Positions 26,802 through 34,475 of a stretch of DNA of 64,000 nt are shown piece by piece. The position numbers and the translations under genes were made by a program. This DNA comes from Vibrio panuliri (GTDB taxonomy: Bacteria; Pseudomonadota; Gammaproteobacteria; Enterobacterales; Vibrionaceae): NCBI RefSeq assembly GCF_009938205.1, contig NZ_AP019655.1:1364001-1428000 (forward strand), given 5' to 3'. The notes beneath the pieces were generated by a model. The model was not told the origin of the DNA. It was given only the letters and a program-made list of their open reading frames with translations, and did no database searches. How positions within the stretch are numbered: the first letter of the stretch is position 1; every line of letters starts with the position of its first letter.

Positions 26802-27320
26802 GTGAAAAAGACCGGCTTTACGCTTATCGAACTGGTTGTCGTCATTGTTATATTAGGCGTGCTCGCTGTCACCGCTGCGCCTCGCTTTCTCAACTTGCAA
26901 GTTGATGCGAAAAATAGTGCCCTAGAAGGACTCAAAGCATCTGTACAAGCTGGTTTAGATATGGGCCACCAAAAATTGGAGATCCATCATTTGGCGAACG
27001 AAGCGTATATCCGCAGTGGTGATGACCAAATCCCAATTGCTGGCTGTGAAACTCGTTGTGTTTTCCGCTACGGTTATCCAGAGTCTGACTACTACACCAT
27101 CACCACGTTGGTCGATGGCATCAACAAAGATTATGAAGAAACTGAAGATTGGGGCTTAACCAAAGACGGAGAGCATGGACCACTGCTGATTACCGCTCGC
27201 TCTAACCTAAAATACAACGGCGGTAAGCCTGAGATGATCAATAAAAACTGTTACCTACGTTACACCGATGCGACGAGTACTTCAGGTGACTATACTCTTG
27301 AGGTGTTTCCATGTGAGTAG
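26802..27320 (+). CDS. Type IV pilin-like protein (MSHA/pseudopilin type)
   Basis: The product starts MKKTGFTLIELVVVIVILGVLAV, the class III prepilin signal: the leader KKTG is cut by prepilin peptidase before Phe, Glu5 of the mature chain is present, and a long hydrophobic helix follows. The C-terminal globular part has two cysteine pairs (AGCETRC and NKNCYLRY...FPCE), as in MSHA-type pilins. GTG at 26802 is chosen because AAGGAT lies eight bases before it. At 172 residues it fits a pilin or pseudopilin. No assembly ATPase, secretin or peptidase is nearby, so it depends on machinery encoded elsewhere. A strong terminator follows. Confidence 0.88.
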   Translation: MKKTGFTLIELVVVIVILGVLAVTAAPRFLNLQVDAKNSALEGLKASVQAGLDMGHQKLEIHHLANEAYIRSGDDQIPIAGCETRCVFRYGYPESDYYTITTLVDGINKDYEETEDWGLTKDGEHGPLLITARSNLKYNGGKPEMINKNCYLRYTDATSTSGDYTLEVFPCE

Positions 27321-27656
27321 TGGTAACTAATAAGCGCCACAATGATTGAAAAAAGAGAGGGATACCATTCGGTGTCCCTCTCTTTTTATAACTGCTCCGC
27401 TGGATGACCTGCCTTCGCAAAATACTCCACTCTTTCTATCGCAACTACTTTGGTCTCTCTCCATAGTAATCTGTTTAAATTAAAAGCCATTTCTAGGTGT
27501 AAAGCATTCTGACCAGTCAGCACGTCTCTTTTTTATCCAAAGCCGTTGTAGACAACGTGAGCTAGATCTAATATTTGTGTAAGAATTTGTAACAACGCAA
27601 TCCTGCGTCAATTGAGAGCTCCTGCGACTAGGGGCTCAACGAGTTGGTTGATAACA
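27321..27656. other. 336-base intergenic region
   Basis: Besides the pilin terminator it holds about 270 bases upstream of the EmrA-like gene, presumably its promoter. No operator palindrome stands out and no regulator gene is adjacent on the upstream side. The 15 codons before 27657 stay in frame with a TTG, but I take the ATG as the start. Confidence 0.6.
27349..27388 (+). terminator. Rho-independent terminator after pilin gene
   Basis: A near-perfect inverted repeat built on AAAAAGAGAGGGA and TCCCTCTCTTTTT, with AC/GT extending it and a short CATTCG loop. It lies 30 bases after the pilin stop. Confidence 0.9.
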
Positions 27657-28706
27657 ATGAGTGAAAATACCGCATCGTCCCATTTCTTTCGTAATCTATT
27701 CATCACAGCCATTGTTGCTGCAGTCCTTGCTGCCGCTAGCTACTTTTATGTAGAGCATCAGAAAAACTACCCAAGTACCGATGACGCTTATGTACATGCC
27801 AATATTATTTATATCGCTCCGCAAGTCAGCGGCAAAATAATCAATGTCAACGTCTCGAACTACCAGCAAGTTGCTCAAGGGGATTTATTGTATCAAATCG
27901 ACCCTGCTCCTTTTCAGGCTAAACTTGACCAAGCCCAAGCCGCATATGAGGTTGCGATTCAAAGCAACGCAGCAACTGATGATGCGATACTCGCAGCGAG
28001 TGCCAATGTAAAGAGTACCGTTGCCCTACTTGCGGATGCTCAATCCACTTATCGACGAATCGCCAATCTCGTCAACAAGCAACTGCTTCCTGCCCAACAA
28101 CTCGATGATGCCAAAGCAAAACTCTCCAGCGCTGAAGAAAACGTGATTGCCGCGCGAGCAAATATGTCGCAATTAATCAAAGCGCAAGGTGCACAAGGTA
28201 AGGATGCACCAGAAGTAAAACAAGCAGCTGCGGCGTTAAGTCAAGCAAGCTTAGCGCTTTCTTACACCAATATCTTTGCGCCTAAAAGCGGCCACTTGGG
28301 TAAACTCACTGCCCATGTCGGAAGCATCGTCTCTCCAGGACAAGCGATGGTTCCATTGGTTGAAGATAATACCTTCTGGGTGCAAGCAAACTTTAAAGAA
28401 ACCCAACTCGAACGCATCACCAATGGCATGCCAGCAACTGTAGAGTTAGATCTCTATCCTGATGCACAATACCACGGCACGGTCAAAGCCATCTCACCAG
28501 CAAGTGGCTCATCATTCTCATTGCTTCCGCCCGAAAACGCCACAGGTAACTGGGTTAAGATCCCGCAACGATTCCCAATTTTGATCCAATTAACCAACGA
28601 AACTGAGCACCCTGACTTTCCATTACGTGTCGGTGCTAGCGCTACGGTAACAATCGATACCATCGTTGACTCATCCTCTACGCGACCAAACCAGCAAGAG
28701 CATTAA
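27657..28706 (+). CDS. HlyD/EmrA family efflux adaptor
   Basis: A membrane-fusion protein that bridges the inner-membrane pump encoded next to it to an outer-membrane channel. The 349-residue product has an N-terminal transmembrane anchor (about residues 11-30), then the lipoyl half VSNYQQVAQGDLLYQIDPAPF, a long alpha-helical hairpin rich in Ala and Gln (about 80-190), the second lipoyl half and a beta-barrel ending near 340. This is the EmrA layout. The ATG at 27657 places the anchor properly. Its stop is one base before the start of the EmrB-like gene, so the two are translated from one message. Confidence 0.92.
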   Translation: MSENTASSHFFRNLFITAIVAAVLAAASYFYVEHQKNYPSTDDAYVHANIIYIAPQVSGKIINVNVSNYQQVAQGDLLYQIDPAPFQAKLDQAQAAYEVAIQSNAATDDAILAASANVKSTVALLADAQSTYRRIANLVNKQLLPAQQLDDAKAKLSSAEENVIAARANMSQLIKAQGAQGKDAPEVKQAAAALSQASLALSYTNIFAPKSGHLGKLTAHVGSIVSPGQAMVPLVEDNTFWVQANFKETQLERITNGMPATVELDLYPDAQYHGTVKAISPASGSSFSLLPPENATGNWVKIPQRFPILIQLTNETEHPDFPLRVGASATVTIDTIVDSSSTRPNQQEH

Positions 28707-28707
28707 A

Positions 28708-30264
28708 ATGGCTGAATTAGCACACATGGCAGATTCAGAGGATGAAGAAGCCAATGTAATGAGTGAGGGGACACGGAAGCTGGTGACGTTAGCAGTTATG
28801 CTCTCAGCCATCATGGTATTGCTTGATATGACCATCGCTAACGTCGCCTTGCCTCATATGATGGGCGCATTGGGCGTTACCTCAGATCAAGTCACGTGGG
28901 TTCTTACTTCTTACTCGATGGCAGAAGCGATATTTATTCCGCTCGCAAGTTTTCTGGCTCTGAAATTTGGTATTCGCCGTTTATTGCTGGTTTCCGTTAG
29001 TGGCTTTGTCGTCACCTCAGCTTTGTGCGGGCAAGCAGACGGAATCGCTGAGATGGTCACTTTCCGAATTATGCAAGGGGCATTTGGAGCTTCAGTGATC
29101 CCACTGTCACAATCGATCATGGTTCAAATTTACCCTAAAAGTCAGCGCGGCAAAGCTATGGCGCTGTTCAGTGTCGGCGTATTACTTGGCCCGATTCTGG
29201 GTCCGACATTGGGTGGCATCATCACCGAAAATATGGACTGGCGCTGGATTTTTTACGTCAATATGCCAATTGGTGCAATTTGTTTAGCGTTGCTCTACTT
29301 TTTCGTCAAACTCGATGGACGTGGAGAGAGCAAACTAGATTGGCCGCTCGTGATTGCGATGACGATAGGTATCGGCTTACTACAAATGGTTCTCGATAGA
29401 GGCAACGAAGAATCCTGGTTCCAATCCAACCAAATTCTGCTCGCCACCATTATCAGCGGTATTGCCATGGTGTTCTTTATTGGTCGTTCAATCCTCACTA
29501 AAGGAGATATTGCCCCGATATGGCTACTGCGTGACAGAAACTTAGCGATGTCCTGCATCGTCATGGCGGGATTTTCAATGGGCATGTTCGGTATCACTCA
29601 GTTGCAGCCTATGATGCTGGAGCAGTTGCTCAATTACCCTGTAGAAACTACGGGGTTTATGATGGCACCACGTGGGCTAACCTCCGCGATAGTATTACTT
29701 GCTCTTGCACGTTACATGGACAGAATTGATGCGCGGCTACTTATCGTGATTGGTTTATCACTCAATGTGGTCGGTACTTACTTTATGACTCAATACTCCC
29801 TGGATATCGATATCTATTGGATTCTACTTCCAAGTATCTTCCAAGGTGCGGGAATGGGTTTGGTATTCGCGCCATTAAGTCAGCTAGCATATGCAACGCT
29901 TGCCCCCAAAGATACGATTGGCGGCGCAGTAGTATTTAACTTGTGCCGAACCATCGGAGGATCTTTTGGCATCTCAATAGTCAATACTTACTTCTCACGC
30001 ACCCAGCAACAAGAATGGCATGAGTTAGGCGGAGCACTTTCACCAACTAACCCTGCATTACAACAGGCCGCTCATGCCCAAGGCACAGCGATAACCGACC
30101 CGACATTTTTAGCACAAATACAAAACTTACTTCATCAACAGTCAACCTTAACGGCATTCGTCTACACCTTTGGTTTCTTGTTGTTCTCATACTTGTGCCT
30201 CATTCCACTCTTGGCACTGTTTAAGCCAAAGGCGAAAATGGACATTGATACCCGTATGTCGTAA
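28708..30264 (+). CDS. DHA2 family efflux MFS permease (EmrB-like)
   Basis: A 14-helix proton-driven exporter of the major facilitator superfamily, 518 residues. DHA2 hallmarks are visible: motif near helix 1 LDMTIANVALPHMMGALG, the helix 2-3 region, GRRLL-like loop FGIRRLLLVS and GPILGPTLGGIITENMDWRWIFYVNMPIG (motif C region) near 160-190. With the adaptor just upstream it forms a tripartite multidrug pump, using TolC from elsewhere. The ATG at 28708 is separated from the adaptor stop by one base. Its last nine codons are duplicated in tandem immediately after the stop (see repeat). Substrates cannot be predicted from sequence. Confidence 0.93.
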   Translation: MAELAHMADSEDEEANVMSEGTRKLVTLAVMLSAIMVLLDMTIANVALPHMMGALGVTSDQVTWVLTSYSMAEAIFIPLASFLALKFGIRRLLLVSVSGFVVTSALCGQADGIAEMVTFRIMQGAFGASVIPLSQSIMVQIYPKSQRGKAMALFSVGVLLGPILGPTLGGIITENMDWRWIFYVNMPIGAICLALLYFFVKLDGRGESKLDWPLVIAMTIGIGLLQMVLDRGNEESWFQSNQILLATIISGIAMVFFIGRSILTKGDIAPIWLLRDRNLAMSCIVMAGFSMGMFGITQLQPMMLEQLLNYPVETTGFMMAPRGLTSAIVLLALARYMDRIDARLLIVIGLSLNVVGTYFMTQYSLDIDIYWILLPSIFQGAGMGLVFAPLSQLAYATLAPKDTIGGAVVFNLCRTIGGSFGISIVNTYFSRTQQQEWHELGGALSPTNPALQQAAHAQGTAITDPTFLAQIQNLLHQQSTLTAFVYTFGFLLFSYLCLIPLLALFKPKAKMDIDTRMS

Positions 30265-30303
30265 ATGGACATTGATACCCGTATGTCGTAAATGGACATA
30301 CGT
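30238..30303 (+). repeat. 27-base perfect tandem duplication at the end of the EmrB-like gene
   Basis: The unit at 30238-30264 (ATGGACATTGATACCCG... to the TAA stop) is repeated exactly at 30265-30291, and the first nine bases (ATGGACATN) recur at 30292. The first copy is the natural C-terminus MDIDTRMS-stop; the second lies outside the gene and encodes the same eight codons again. Confidence 0.97.
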
Positions 30304-30375
30304 AGTGTCGTCGTTACCACTCGAGGCCTCAACCCAACCTCACTATTATCAGCAGCAACATTTAGTGAGGTTGTT

Positions 30376-31563
30376 ATGTTTCGAGTTTTATTGTCTAGCT
30401 TCTTTCTTGTTTTGCTCTACCCTACCGCGATTGATCTCTATCTGGTTGGACTGCCCCAAATCGCAGTGGACTTAAATGCCAGCGAATCACACCTACATAT
30501 GGCGTTTTCTATCTACCTCGTTGGAATGGCAGTCACTATGTTGTTCGCCGGTAAAATTGCAGACAGTATGGGGCGAAAACCCGTGGCGGTTGTTGGTTCA
30601 CTCGTTTTCATCATGGCTTCACTTCTCGCTGGATGGGCGCAAGATACCACGCTGTTTTTTATCGCTCGATTTACCCAAGGTATTGGCGCTGGGTCTTGCT
30701 ATGTCGTCGCATTTGCCATTTTGCGAGATAGCCTTGATGACCAACGCCGAGCCAAAGTTCTTTCGATGATTAACGGTATTACCTGTATTGTCCCCGTTAT
30801 TGCCCCAGTTGTTGGGCACCTAATCATGCTCCAATTCCCTTGGCAAACGCTGTTTAACGTCATGGCAGGAATGGGGATAGCCGTTTGTTTTATCAGCACG
30901 ATGATCCTGAAAGAGACCAGACACCACACTCAAGTGAAATGTCTCTCCTCATTGCAAAATCAAGAATGCTTTATCAATCGCTTTTTCCTCAGTCGCTTAC
31001 TGATTTCGGCAATCGGAGTCACAACGATTCTCACCTATGTCAATGTCTCGCCAATCATCATCATGGGTGAGCTCGGGCTTAGCCGCGCAGACTATTCTTC
31101 GATGATGGCGGGGATGGCATTGATTAGCATGCTCACCTCATTTTTAGCACCGATCGCCCTGCGGTATCTTGAGCAGCGCACATTAATGCTGACATCACAA
31201 TCGCTTCTCTTGGTGGCAGCAGTCGTGTTGGCAATGGGGCATTTTCATTTCGATACCTACATGAGCTACGTAATTGGCTGTAGTCTCATTTGCTTTGGCT
31301 TTTCAATTGGTTTTGGAGTGACCATGAGCCAAGCGCTCACACCTTTTGCACAACGCGCTGGCGTGGCGAGTTCACTACTCGCGATTGCCCAAGTCTGTTG
31401 CTCTGCATTCTATATTTGGCTGATGGGTTTGATAGGTGTTAACGCTCTGAATATGCTAATTTTAATCACTGTGTCGGGTGGCATAATCAGCTTACCTCTA
31501 ATACTATGGACTCCTCAGGCCACACAAGAAAATCATTATGAAGAAATCTCTCGCGCGTCTTGA
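30376..31563 (+). CDS. mdtL: Multidrug MFS transporter MdtL
   Basis: A 12-helix DHA1 drug:H+ antiporter closely similar to E. coli MdtL, which confers resistance to chloramphenicol when overexpressed. Matching landmarks include LVLLYPTAIDLYLVGLPQIA at the N-terminus, AGKIADSMGRKPVAVVG (motif A) near 65-80, and GAGSCYVVAFAILRDSLDDQRRAKVLS near 102-128. The ATG at 30376 (MFRVLL) aligns with the E. coli start; an ATG 84 bases earlier would add an unmatched extension that begins inside the tandem repeat. The stop lies 26 bases inside yidZ, so the two genes are tightly coupled. In E. coli mdtL and yidZ are also adjacent. Confidence 0.92.
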   Translation: MFRVLLSSFFLVLLYPTAIDLYLVGLPQIAVDLNASESHLHMAFSIYLVGMAVTMLFAGKIADSMGRKPVAVVGSLVFIMASLLAGWAQDTTLFFIARFTQGIGAGSCYVVAFAILRDSLDDQRRAKVLSMINGITCIVPVIAPVVGHLIMLQFPWQTLFNVMAGMGIAVCFISTMILKETRHHTQVKCLSSLQNQECFINRFFLSRLLISAIGVTTILTYVNVSPIIIMGELGLSRADYSSMMAGMALISMLTSFLAPIALRYLEQRTLMLTSQSLLLVAAVVLAMGHFHFDTYMSYVIGCSLICFGFSIGFGVTMSQALTPFAQRAGVASSLLAIAQVCCSAFYIWLMGLIGVNALNMLILITVSGGIISLPLILWTPQATQENHYEEISRAS

Positions 31564-32527
31564 TCTCAATTTGCTCTTTACGTTGCAACTGCTTTTGCAA
31601 GAGCGCAGTGTTTCTAAAACAGCAAAAAAACTCAACCTGACACCATCAACAGTAAGTAAGTCGCTCAACAAACTCCGAGATTGGTTTGACGACCCGCTAT
31701 TTGTTAAAACCCCAAAAGGGTTAGCTCCCACGCCTTTGGCACAAAGCATGGAGCAAGAGTTGGCTGACTGGTTGCAAATAGGCAGTCAAATTGCAGAAAA
31801 ACGCAGTGATGTTGCCGCTAAAGGGATGCGCTTTGATCTATGTATTGAGTCCCCACTCGTTCTCACCATTTTAAGCAAACTACTCACAAAGATTCGCCAG
31901 CGTTATCCTGACGCAAAAGTAAAAACGAGCAACTGGGACTATGACTCTCTCGATGCGATTATTCTTGGCGAAGCCGATATTGGCTTTACTGGGCGAGAGA
32001 GCCACCCAATGTCCAAAGAATCTCTCGATCTTCTGCCTTACTTTCTCGATTTTGAAGTGCTCTCGGCAGACATCCCCGTTGTCTATTTACGTAAAGACCA
32101 CCCTGCTCTTTCTCACCCATGGAATCTCGACGCTTTTTTACGCTACCCACACATCAATATTCTCTGGGAAAGAAACGAGAAATGGGCTTTAGATGACGTG
32201 CTCACCGAACTTGGCTTACAGCGAAATATTGCTTTAACCATGTCGAGTTTTGAGCAATCTCTTTTTATGGCAGCTCAACCAAACCATCAAATGCTCACGA
32301 CTGCTCCCAGATACGCCCTTAGCTATGTGCAAAGCCTCCACCCTGATTTGGTTTGTCTGCCGATCCCAATAGATCAACCGCTAAGAGATAAACTCTCTAC
32401 ACCATTCACGCTAATCTGGCATAAACGCAATGCGTACAACCCTAAGTTAATTTGGTTAAGAGAGACTATCAAATCACTCTATGAGCAATCACTTGAAACT
32501 AAAGAGCTGGATAACACCAGTCACTAG
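31538..32527 (+). CDS. yidZ: LysR family regulator YidZ
   Basis: The 329-residue protein follows E. coli YidZ from its first residues (MKKSLARLDLNLLFTLQLLLQERSV) to the C-terminus, with conserved pieces such as DDPLFVKTPKGLAPTPLAQSMEQ near 50-70, NWDYDSLDAI near 135, DIGFTGRESHP near 150 and FLRYPHINILWE near 205. The N-terminal 65 residues hold the winged helix-turn-helix; the rest is the periplasmic-binding-like effector domain. In E. coli it has been linked to nitric-oxide-related anaerobic survival. It overlaps mdtL by 26 bases, so the regulator may control the exporter; this is inference from position. Confidence 0.92.
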   Translation: MKKSLARLDLNLLFTLQLLLQERSVSKTAKKLNLTPSTVSKSLNKLRDWFDDPLFVKTPKGLAPTPLAQSMEQELADWLQIGSQIAEKRSDVAAKGMRFDLCIESPLVLTILSKLLTKIRQRYPDAKVKTSNWDYDSLDAIILGEADIGFTGRESHPMSKESLDLLPYFLDFEVLSADIPVVYLRKDHPALSHPWNLDAFLRYPHINILWERNEKWALDDVLTELGLQRNIALTMSSFEQSLFMAAQPNHQMLTTAPRYALSYVQSLHPDLVCLPIPIDQPLRDKLSTPFTLIWHKRNAYNPKLIWLRETIKSLYEQSLETKELDNTSH

Positions 32528-32776
32528 ATACTGGTGGTGGGTTAGACAGACATCACCTTCGAAAACAAGCAGAGCTCCCAAAGTTGAATGAAATGTTTTC
32601 AAGCTTTGATATTTGTGAGTTAGGCAAAAACCCCTAGCTGCAAATGCAATAAAGTGAATAGGTTTGCGCTCAACTTTAGGTTAGGCGATAGACGTCTAAC
32701 ATGCATACCCTTCGCTGTCTGGTTGTACTGGGTATCACGATGCACAGGCAATCAACTAAGCAACGGAGGAAACGGT

Positions 32777-33595
32777 ATGAGCAAACCTATCAAGCCCTAC
32801 ACAACATCACTCAATGATGCCAACGCCTATTGGATGGCGAAAATAGCCAAAGAAGTCTACCAGTGTGTTTCAAACGATGACCCGACGCCTAATCGAGAGG
32901 TAATCCTGGCCAATCTACAAGAACAAGATGCAAAATTTGTCGAAGTTTATCCATGTAATAACAACAGCGCTCAAGCTGCGTTAATTGAACATCAAGATTA
33001 CTTGTGTCTTGCCTTTCGTGGCACAGATGAAATTAGAGACTGGCTCGATAACTTAAATGCATTTGCTACTAAACAACTGTTTGGTGAGTTCCACCGCGGC
33101 TTCTGGAAATCCTTAGAAGATGTTTGGCAACCAATGGATAAAAAACTTCGAGAGTTGCAGCAAGCCAAAGCTCGACCGGTATTTTTCACCGGACACAGTT
33201 TGGGGGGCGCAATGGCGACCATGGCAGCAGCGAAGTTTGTCCATGAAGACAAGCCGTTTACCAGCGTCTATACCTTTGGTCAGCCAAGAGCATTAACTCG
33301 CGAAACCGCGCAAATCTTTAATATGGAGTGCAAATCGCGCTATTTCCGTTTCCACAATAACAACGACGTTGTGACGCGAGTACCAGCCCGCATAATGGGC
33401 TATAGCCATGTAGGAAGCTATCTCTATATTTCTGAGCAAGAAGATATCCACCAAGAGTCTGGCTTCTGGTTCCGCTTTGTCGACCAAGTGGTGGGGGTAT
33501 TAGATGATATCAAAGAGGCTGGATTCGACGGAATTAAAGACCATGATATGGATAATTACCTGCGTGCTATTGAGCGATGGCAGTTTGGTGACTAA
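32777..33595 (+). CDS. Lipase family protein (class 3 lipase fold)
   Basis: A 272-residue alpha/beta hydrolase of the fungal-type (class 3) lipase family. The nucleophile elbow GHSLGGA gives Ser141; a downstream Asp in NNDVVTRVP and a His in GYSHVGSYLYI fit the rest of the triad. There is no signal peptide, so it is intracellular unless exported by another route. The ATG at 32777 is chosen over a longer frame because GGAGGAAA lies five bases before it. The lipase end shows an inverted repeat CAGTTTGGTG/CACCAAACTG at 33581-33609 spanning the stop, shared with the convergent DeoR gene. Confidence 0.87.
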   Translation: MSKPIKPYTTSLNDANAYWMAKIAKEVYQCVSNDDPTPNREVILANLQEQDAKFVEVYPCNNNSAQAALIEHQDYLCLAFRGTDEIRDWLDNLNAFATKQLFGEFHRGFWKSLEDVWQPMDKKLRELQQAKARPVFFTGHSLGGAMATMAAAKFVHEDKPFTSVYTFGQPRALTRETAQIFNMECKSRYFRFHNNNDVVTRVPARIMGYSHVGSYLYISEQEDIHQESGFWFRFVDQVVGVLDDIKEAGFDGIKDHDMDNYLRAIERWQFGD

Positions 33596-33609
33596 ACGCC
33601 ACCAAACTG
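33581..33609. terminator. Ten-pair hairpin between lipase and DeoR genes
   Basis: CAGTTTGGTG (33581-33590) pairs with CACCAAACTG (33600-33609). It spans the lipase stop codon and the 20-base gap between the two convergent genes. There is no T-run on either side, so a terminator role is tentative. Confidence 0.45.
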
Positions 33610-33615
33610 GGGAAA

Positions 33616-34356
33616 TTAGCCAAGGATGACTTCAACGCCATGACTTTGCAGATAGTTTAAGTCACTTTCAGGCAGGCGATTATCAGTAAGCAAAATCGAA
33701 ATCTGATTGGTGTGACCAATCGTCGATGGGTAGATTTGCCCAAACTTACTCGAATCAGTCAAAATGATATTGCGTCGGCTCTTTGCCAAAATAGTCGACG
33801 CTATCTCCGCGCGCATCATATCTCGACTGGTAAACCCGGTATCTTGATGAAAACCATCGACGCCTAAGAAAGCGGTACTAAAGTGAATGTTTTCAATACA
33901 CAGCTTGGTCAATGGCCCGACTAAGCTCTCACCTTGATGCTGATACACGCCACCGAGCAAAATAATATTCGCCGAGGTATTTCGAATCAAATGGGCAATA
34001 TAAGCTGATGGTGTAATGATGGTCACATCCCCACGTTCGGCAAGCGTGCGCGCTAATAAAGCGTTGGCACTGCCTCCTTCAATCAGAACGGTCTCATTGG
34101 CTTTAACCAAATCGGCCGCTTTGTTCGCTAATGCTTGTTTGATATCAAAACGCACTTCCAAGCGGCTTTCAATATCATCACTTTGCAACGCCATTGCGGC
34201 ACCATGCACTCGCTTAAGGTAACCCTCTTGTTCAAGAAAGTTGAGATCTTGGCGAATCGTTACACCTGAGACACCAATTAGCTCTGAAAGCTCCGTGACT
34301 TGAACACGCTTACGGTCATTCACGATCTGCAGAATTTCATTTTGTCTTGGATTCAT
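33616..34356 (-). CDS. DeoR family transcriptional regulator
   Basis: The 246-residue protein has the DeoR winged helix-turn-helix at 1-55 (RQNEILQIVNDRKRVQVTELSELIGVSGVTIRQDLNFLEQEGYL in part) and a C-terminal sugar-phosphate-binding domain with the family pattern, including VLIEGGSANALLARTL near 90 and DGFHQDTGFTS near 166. DeoR proteins usually repress sugar-phosphate metabolism genes and are released by a phosphorylated sugar. It is the third gene in line after pflE and pflF but has a terminator and palindromic site of its own upstream, so it is probably a separate, self-regulated unit. Likely targets are pflE-pflF and fsaA, since the same palindrome lies in their control region. Confidence 0.92.
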   Translation of the reverse strand: MNPRQNEILQIVNDRKRVQVTELSELIGVSGVTIRQDLNFLEQEGYLKRVHGAAMALQSDDIESRLEVRFDIKQALANKAADLVKANETVLIEGGSANALLARTLAERGDVTIITPSAYIAHLIRNTSANIILLGGVYQHQGESLVGPLTKLCIENIHFSTAFLGVDGFHQDTGFTSRDMMRAEIASTILAKSRRNIILTDSSKFGQIYPSTIGHTNQISILLTDNRLPESDLNYLQSHGVEVILG

Positions 34357-34376
34357 AACGTTAACTTGAAGAAATA

Positions 34377-34405
34377 AAAAGAGGCATCAGTATAATGCCT
34401 CTTTC
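34377..34405 (-). terminator. Terminator of pflE-pflF transcript
   Basis: AAAGAGGCAT and ATGCCTCTTT enclose CAGTATA. On the minus strand the hairpin is followed by TTTTTATTTC. It lies about 70 bases past the pflF stop and just upstream of the DeoR gene. Confidence 0.88.
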
Positions 34406-34418
34406 TTTCATTTGAAAC
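34405..34418. promoter_or_regulatory. DeoR-type operator palindrome upstream of the DeoR gene
   Basis: CTTTCATTTGAAAC is one base short of the perfect palindrome CTTTCATTTGAAAG found at 38677. It is about 50-60 bases before the DeoR start on its strand, as expected for autoregulation. A further half-like AAAGTGAAAG follows at 34420-34429. Confidence 0.55.
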
Positions 34419-34475
34419 TAAAGTGAAAGTTAATACTCAAGTAATGGTAATGGCGAGCTTAACTTTGCGAGTGAT

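Noticed and set aside
30170..30475. 101-codon frame with an RKWTLIPVC repeat
   Set aside because: It is an out-of-frame reading of the 27-base tandem duplication and of the adjoining efflux genes.
32682..32705. GTTAGGC and GTCTAAC resembling integron attC core sites
   Set aside because: They point in the wrong order, lie only 7-14 bases apart, and no second attC-like site or integrase is in the window.
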